From Oscillospiraceae bacterium (GTDB taxonomy: Bacteria > Bacillota > Clostridia > Oscillospirales > UBA929), in assembly GCA_009782215.1 (NCBI GenBank), contig WRKO01000006.1, positions 38,667 to 102,666 of the forward strand: DNA of 64,000 bases. Direction: 5' to 3'. Positions 59,792 to 64,000 of the stretch are shown here, one piece after another; position 1 is the stretch's first letter; each line of letters starts with the position of its first letter. The notes beneath the pieces were generated by a model. That model did no database searches and was not told where the DNA came from. It saw only the letters and a program-made list of their open reading frames with translations. The translations under genes and the position numbers were made by a program.

Positions 59792-61867
59792 TTAGTAGCG
59801 GTGCGAGAAGCAGGAAACGAGCCATTGAGCGGCCCACCAGATGAACATGAACACCAGCAGGTTGGCGGGGGAGATGGACGCGGCGGTCACGGGCTCCGTC
59901 TGGCCGGTGAAGTAGAAAACGACGAACAGGCCGACGAGCAGGGAAATCAGATGAACGCACAGGTTGATGATGGTGAACCGATGCAGGCGCTGGCCCCCGA
60001 TAATCGCCTCGGCGTAGGGACACAGCCCGTCGCGGGCCAAAACGGCGGTTACCTTGCCGTGGTAGGGGCGTTTGGGGTCGGATAGCTGCACGCGCTCCTC
60101 CACGACGGGGTATTCCAACAGGTCGGGGTCGACGCCGAATTTGTCGCGCAGCAGATTGAGGGAGATGTTGACGTCGCGCACGGCGAGGATGTTGGTCATT
60201 TTCCGGTCTTCCAGCAGCAGAAGCGCGCCCTTTACGTGGGTCGAGGGCGCGTAGGATATGGCCAAGACCCCTGCTAAATCGTGGTTGACGGAAGTGAAGA
60301 CCGCCGATTTGGAGCTGAGCTCCGGCGGGACTTGGATGCCCATGCTGTGCATGAAGTTCAGCGTCCCCATCATCACGCGGTCGCTCCCGATGCTGCCGGA
60401 CATTCCGCCTTCAAACAGCTCTAAGCCGGAAACGGGCCGCAGGGCGCCCCCGTGGTCGCGCACGACCGATTCCAGCGCCTTGAACAGACCGCTGCCCGAC
60501 GCGTGGAGCAGGGAGCCGGAGAAGGAGATGATTTCGCCAAACGAATGGTCTCCTAGGATTTTCAGGCCGTTGAGGGTCAGCGTGCCGGCCGGGAAGAGGT
60601 CGTCGTCCTCGATGACGATGACGTCGGCGCGCGCCGCGTCGACCGCGCCGCTCCAGCCGTTGATGGCGGCGCCCATATGCGCCAGACGCGCCGATATACG
60701 GGTGAAGACCAGCGGATAGGAGCAGAAGGTGGTGATTGGGACGCAGGCGGCGGTGAACGCCGAAAGCGCCCAGAAGAAGTACTGCCCCTCCGAATGATAG
60801 GACGCGCTCAAGACCGCCAGAACGATGGACGCGACAATCAGGAGCGGCGAGAAAAAGCGCATGACCCGGCTGACGATGTCGGGCGCTTCCGTGCGCGGGA
60901 TAAAGTCCTCCGGCAGGGCGGTGTGACGGGAAAAGCCGGACATTCCGCCCCATAGGCTCTCCTCGCTCACGACGCAGTCGCATTTGTCCTCCACCGCCGC
61001 CAGAATCTTGTATGTACGGGCATAGCTGCCGTATCGGTGGGCATATCCCCACAGCGCGAACGCGACCGAGACGGCGACGATGGCGCTATAGGGCAAAAAC
61101 CCGACCGCTTCGTAGAGCATCGCGCCCTCCGTGGCGCTGCGCAGGACGATCGAGCCGACATACAGGAAAGACGAAAAGCACGCGAAGACAAGCAGCGTTT
61201 CCGCGCCGGGCTTGAGCCGGACCAAATCGTTCAGCCCGCGCCCCAACACGTCGATGCCGCACAGCATGACCAGAAGCTGGAGCAGCACCATGAAAAAGAG
61301 CGCGAGGTAGGGCTTCCCGTCGCCGGTATAGGATAAGAACCCCGGCAATATGCCCCATGTCTGCGCGACGGAGATGAGGATGAGCGGGAGGGTCAGCGCG
61401 AAAGCCAAAAGGGCCCGCAGACGGAGATTGACGGCGTAGGCGCGCACGCGTTCCTGCGCTTTGGCGGGGGGCAGCGCGGGCGCCGCCTCCTGCTGTTTGC
61501 GGAGTTGGAGGAAGACCTCCTTGAGGAGGTTCCTCCGTTCCCTTGGCTCGGGGAAGTGGTATTCCTCCCCGCCGCTGTCCTCGCCGGACAGCAGATAGTC
61601 CTCCGACGGGGCGAAATGCTCTTGAAAATCCGCGCCGAAGGTAAACTCAAACGTCTCCGGCGGCTCAGGCGTCTCCGAAGTTTTCGGCGTTTTCGGAGTC
61701 TTCGGCTTCTCCGGCGCGGCCTCGGCGGCCGCATCCGCTTCCGGCGTCCCGGATTCAGCCGCGGGTGCTTCCGCAGGCTCGTCAAAAAGCCCGCCCGGCT
61801 CGGCGAGCAGCTTCATGATTTCTTCCATTTCGTCGTCCGGCAGACGCTCAGGTAAAGGATCCCGCAA
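59792..61867 (-). CDS. Degenerate P-type ATPase-like membrane protein
   Basis: 691 residues. An acidic, Pro/Glu/Thr-rich cytoplasmic N-terminus (1-115) precedes pairs of hydrophobic helices. The second half follows the plan of heavy-metal P-type ATPases: helix WALSAFTAACVPITTFCSYP, then a large cytoplasmic part, then two final helices. But the phosphorylation site DKTGT is replaced by EDDDLFPAG (near residue 419), the CPx motif by CVPITT, and the TGDN and GDGxND motifs are not found. The nucleotide-domain-like GGMSGSIGSDRVMMGTLNF is recognisable. So it is probably a non-catalytic relative acting as a sensor or scaffold. Start is TTG 61867, or ATG 61828. Function unknown. Confidence 0.68.
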   Translation of the reverse strand: MRDPLPERLPDDEMEEIMKLLAEPGGLFDEPAEAPAAESGTPEADAAAEAAPEKPKTPKTPKTSETPEPPETFEFTFGADFQEHFAPSEDYLLSGEDSGGEEYHFPEPRERRNLLKEVFLQLRKQQEAAPALPPAKAQERVRAYAVNLRLRALLAFALTLPLILISVAQTWGILPGFLSYTGDGKPYLALFFMVLLQLLVMLCGIDVLGRGLNDLVRLKPGAETLLVFACFSSFLYVGSIVLRSATEGAMLYEAVGFLPYSAIVAVSVAFALWGYAHRYGSYARTYKILAAVEDKCDCVVSEESLWGGMSGFSRHTALPEDFIPRTEAPDIVSRVMRFFSPLLIVASIVLAVLSASYHSEGQYFFWALSAFTAACVPITTFCSYPLVFTRISARLAHMGAAINGWSGAVDAARADVIVIEDDDLFPAGTLTLNGLKILGDHSFGEIISFSGSLLHASGSGLFKALESVVRDHGGALRPVSGLELFEGGMSGSIGSDRVMMGTLNFMHSMGIQVPPELSSKSAVFTSVNHDLAGVLAISYAPSTHVKGALLLLEDRKMTNILAVRDVNISLNLLRDKFGVDPDLLEYPVVEERVQLSDPKRPYHGKVTAVLARDGLCPYAEAIIGGQRLHRFTIINLCVHLISLLVGLFVVFYFTGQTEPVTAASISPANLLVFMFIWWAAQWLVSCFSHRY

Positions 61868-61873
61868 TCATCA

Positions 61874-62593
61874 TCACCGCCCATATTTCATTCTGTACAT
61901 CAGCACCGCCGCCGCGCAGGAGACGTTCAGGGAGCCGGTTTTCCCGCTCATCGGCAGCGCCGTCAGTTTGTCGCACAATTCCCGCGTCAGGCGGTGCAGC
62001 CCGGTTTCCTCACTGCCCAGCACCAGCGCGGCGGGGAAGGTGAACTCGGCGTCAAAAGCGTTTTCCGCGGCGTCGCCCGCCGCTCCGTATATCCACACGC
62101 CTGAGGCTTTGAGTTCGCGCAGGAAGGAGGGGACGCCGGGGACGCGCACGATGGGGATATGCTCCGCCGCTCCGGCCGCCGCGCGCGCTGTGACCGCCGA
62201 TAAGCCCGCGCTCCGGCGCTTGGGAATGACGACCCCATGCGCCCCGACCACTTCGGCCGTGCGGATGACGGCGCCGAGATTGCGCTCGTCCTGCACGCCG
62301 TCGCAGACGATGAGGAATAAATCCCCGCCCGCCGCGCGCGCAAGCACGTCTTCCATTTCGCTGTAAGCGAACGCCGCCATAGTGGCGATTACGCCCTGAT
62401 GTGTTCCGGTTTGGCTGAGACGGTCGAGAAAATGCCTGTCCCGCTCAACGACGACCGCGCCGTTTTCTTTCGCCGCGCGTATCAGCTCGCCCAAGCCTTT
62501 CGCGCCGCTCTGCACATACAGCCTGTCTGTCGGACGCCCGGAGCGGAGCGCTTCGGCAACGGCCCTGCGCCCCTCGACGTGGTTATTTTCCAC
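61874..62593 (-). CDS. rlmB: 23S rRNA 2'-O-ribose methyltransferase, TrmH/RlmB family
   Basis: 239 residues, SPOUT knot fold. N-terminal substrate-binding domain [15 protein letters not shown]; motifs [38 protein letters not shown] and [19 protein letters not shown] bind SAM in the knot. Modifies 23S rRNA. Starts with GTG inside the last codons of mgsA (11-base overlap). The ATPase-like gene follows after 6 nt. Confidence 0.9.
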   Translation of the reverse strand: MENNHVEGRRAVAEALRSGRPTDRLYVQSGAKGLGELIRAAKENGAVVVERDRHFLDRLSQTGTHQGVIATMAAFAYSEMEDVLARAAGGDLFLIVCDGVQDERNLGAVIRTAEVVGAHGVVIPKRRSAGLSAVTARAAAGAAEHIPIVRVPGVPSFLRELKASGVWIYGAAGDAAENAFDAEFTFPAALVLGSEETGLHRLTRELCDKLTALPMSGKTGSLNVSCAAAVLMYRMKYGR

Positions 62594-63026
62594 CGGAGGG
62601 AGGGCGCGGCGGCGTGCTGGGCGCGTTTCTGGTGGGGTTTACGATGTTCCGCCAGTCCAAGTCGCCGCGCAGCAGGCCTTGAATCAAGACCTCCGCCGTG
62701 GCGACGTTGGTGGCGATGGGGATGTTGTGCAGATCGCACAGCCGCAGGAGCGCTAAGTCCTGTTCGTGCGGAACCGACGCCAGCGGGTCGCGGAAAAACA
62801 GCACCAAGTCGATTTCGTTGTAGGCGACGCGGGCGCCGATTTGCTGGTCGCCGCCGTGCGCGCCGGAAAAGAAACGCCGTATGCTGAGCCCGGTGGCCTC
62901 GCTGACCAGCTTTCCGGTGGTGGCGGTGGCGCACAGGGTATGCCGCGCGAAAATACCGCAGTAGGCAATGCAGAACTGAACCATCAGCTCTTTTTTCATA
63001 TCGTGCGCGATTAAAGCTATGTTCAT
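62583..63026 (-). CDS. mgsA: Methylglyoxal synthase
   Basis: 147 residues. Converts dihydroxyacetone phosphate to methylglyoxal, a bypass under phosphate shortage. Motifs: [29 protein letters not shown], the catalytic Asp in FFRDPL, and [17 protein letters not shown] Pro-rich tail of about 15 residues extends beyond the usual end and overlaps rlmB. Located between minD and rlmB. Confidence 0.95.
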   Translation of the reverse strand: MNIALIAHDMKKELMVQFCIAYCGIFARHTLCATATTGKLVSEATGLSIRRFFSGAHGGDQQIGARVAYNEIDLVLFFRDPLASVPHEQDLALLRLCDLHNIPIATNVATAEVLIQGLLRGDLDWRNIVNPTRNAPSTPPRPPSGGK

Positions 63027-63047
63027 ATCGTCACCTCTTATGCCGTT

Positions 63048-63839
63048 TTAGCCTTCGACCTTCCACTCGCGCAGCCGTTTCGGCAGCGGGCGGGGAGTGC
63101 CGGACAGCCGGTCGGCCACGTCGCAGAACGCGACGCTCGCGCCGTTGCCGGAGACCAAAACGATGGGGATATTGTGGTTTTGCGCCGCGAGAACCATCTC
63201 GTCCTCCGGGATGACGCCCAGCAGGGGCAGACCTACGGTGTCCATGATTTCGTCGACGGTGAAGGCGTGGCCGAGCTTAATCATCCGCGGCTGCACGCGA
63301 TTGACAATCAGCTTGGCGCCGGCGTAGTTGTTGAGCGCTTCGGCGCAGCGGGCCGCGCCGCGCATGGCCGCTTGGGTGGGTGTGGTTACGACGATGGCGG
63401 CGCCGCAGGCTTCCGCCGTCATGGTAAAGCCTTGCCCCAGCCCGGCGGGGCTGTCTACGAAAACGAAGTCCGCCCGCTCCTCCAGCGTTTTGATGAGGGC
63501 GCGGAACGCCTCGGCGCTGACCGGCGCGGCGGCGTTGATGAGCGGGGCGGCCAGCAGGGAAAGTCCCGGGATATCGGGATGGGACGCCAGCGCGTCGTTC
63601 AGCGCGACCCGCCCGTTCAGCACGTCGGTATAGTCAAAGACGGCCTGCTCCTGCAATCCGAGCGCCAAATCGAGATTGCGCAGTCCCGCGTCGCCGTCTA
63701 CACAGACAACCGTCCGCCCGAGCTTCGCGAGACAGGCGGAAACGCCCGCGACGATGCTTGTCTTGCCGACGCCGCCCTTCCCGGACGCCACGACGATTGA
63801 TTGTCCCAAACGCTTCACCCCGCTCCGATTGTTCGGCAT
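63048..63839 (-). CDS. minD: Septum site-determining ATPase MinD (or close ParA relative)
   Basis: 263 residues. Deviant Walker A KGGVGKTS, then VCVDGDAGLRNLDLALGL and FVFVDSPAGLGQG, as in MinD. The C-terminal membrane helix is short and only weakly amphipathic (LPKRLREWKVEG). MinC and MinE genes are not adjacent in the window; upstream sequence ends soon. The alternative is a FlhG/ParA-like ATPase, but LDLALGLQ favours MinD. Confidence 0.85.
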   Translation of the reverse strand: MPNNRSGVKRLGQSIVVASGKGGVGKTSIVAGVSACLAKLGRTVVCVDGDAGLRNLDLALGLQEQAVFDYTDVLNGRVALNDALASHPDIPGLSLLAAPLINAAAPVSAEAFRALIKTLEERADFVFVDSPAGLGQGFTMTAEACGAAIVVTTPTQAAMRGAARCAEALNNYAGAKLIVNRVQPRMIKLGHAFTVDEIMDTVGLPLLGVIPEDEMVLAAQNHNIPIVLVSGNGASVAFCDVADRLSGTPRPLPKRLREWKVEG

Positions 63840-63845
63840 AGGTAC

Positions 63846-63874
63846 AGTTTACTAAAAACGCGCCCGCTTGTCAA
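63846..63874 (-). promoter_or_regulatory. Promoter of minD-mgsA-rlmB
   Basis: Minus-strand TTGACA (63869-63874), 17-nt spacer, TAAACT (63846-63851), close to the minD start. Confidence 0.65.
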
Positions 63875-63913
63875 GCGTGAGAGTTTTTGGGGGTGTGGGG
63901 GTCGTGGGGATGT

Positions 63914-63977
63914 GGCGGTCGCCCCTACGGGAAGAACCACCCCGCCGCCGTTGGCGGCACCCCTCCAAGGAGGGGAA
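63914..63977. repeat. Repeat fragments at the window end
   Basis: GGCGGTCGCCCCTACGGGA (63914-63932) is another member of the GTAGGGGCG family, and CCCCTCCAAGGAGGGG (63961-63976) is a 7-bp hairpin. The remaining 160 nt from 63840 to the end hold no gene. Confidence 0.45.
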
Positions 63978-64000
63978 TTCGGGGGGATGTTGGGGATGCG

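Overview
The window is a GC-rich, gene-dense stretch of a chromosome that looks like a spore-forming, Gram-positive clostridium (class Clostridia, probably an uncultured gut-type lineage). The evidence is consensus Firmicutes promoters (TTGACA-N17-TATAAT), strong AGGAGG ribosome sites, lipoboxes, S-layer homology repeats, a PdaA-type spore-cortex deacetylase, a YlqG/YlqH-like pair, SecA with a SEC-C tail, type II BCAT and NHLP/Nif11-type peptide export. No rRNA, tRNA, CRISPR array or transposase was seen. The taxonomic call is inference.

Layout. 1-5811: a maltodextrin operon (binding lipoprotein, two permeases, GH13 amylase, LacI regulator). 5816-8401 (minus): a MalT-like ATP-dependent LuxR regulator. 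8523-22510 (plus): a nearly gap-free run of a D-Ala-D-Ala dipeptidase lipoprotein, a STAS protein, a degenerate anti-sigma-like ATPase, a lipoprotein fusing several solute-binding lobes to an amino-acid permease, an ABC ATPase with an RsbW-like tail, an SLH-anchored LD-carboxypeptidase, the three NHLP export proteins, and four small Cys-rich GG-leader peptides plus one broken copy. 22811-24501: a two-component system. 24482-37263: mostly minus-strand housekeeping genes (nucleoside hydrolase, PlsC, GPH symporter, PhoU, phosphoglucomutase, AEC carrier, MetRS-like and GluRS-like enzymes) plus an HDOD protein and a GIY-YIG protein. 37531-41716: an LplABC-type sugar ABC operon. 41731-43840: a transglutaminase-like lipoprotein and YitT. 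44075-50463: rpsI-rplM, secA, the FliK-like/FlhB-like pair and a small membrane protein. 50524-56812: niaX-ilvE and GH2-pyruvate kinase. 56987-58881: a YtrA-type GntR regulator with its ABC exporter. 58951-63839: pdaA, a degenerate P-type ATPase-like protein, rlmB, mgsA and minD.

The best candidate for an undescribed system is 5816-22510. The same unusual cis element, a GAAAA/TTTTC palindrome followed by AACTACACCACC, lies before the first gene of the run and again before the internal peptide genes. In both places ACTACACC begins exactly 42 nt upstream of the -10 hexamer, and a good -35 is missing. I infer one activator, most simply the divergently encoded MalT-like protein, controlling both promoters. 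The locus would link cell-wall D-Ala release, amino-acid uptake with a possible partner-switching control module, and export of a Cys-rich peptide family (C-x8/9-C-x8-C-x16-20-C-x-[KM]-G) for which no maturation enzyme is visible nearby.

Limits: functions rest on motifs read by eye, no database search was run, and many start codons were chosen from ribosome-site spacing.
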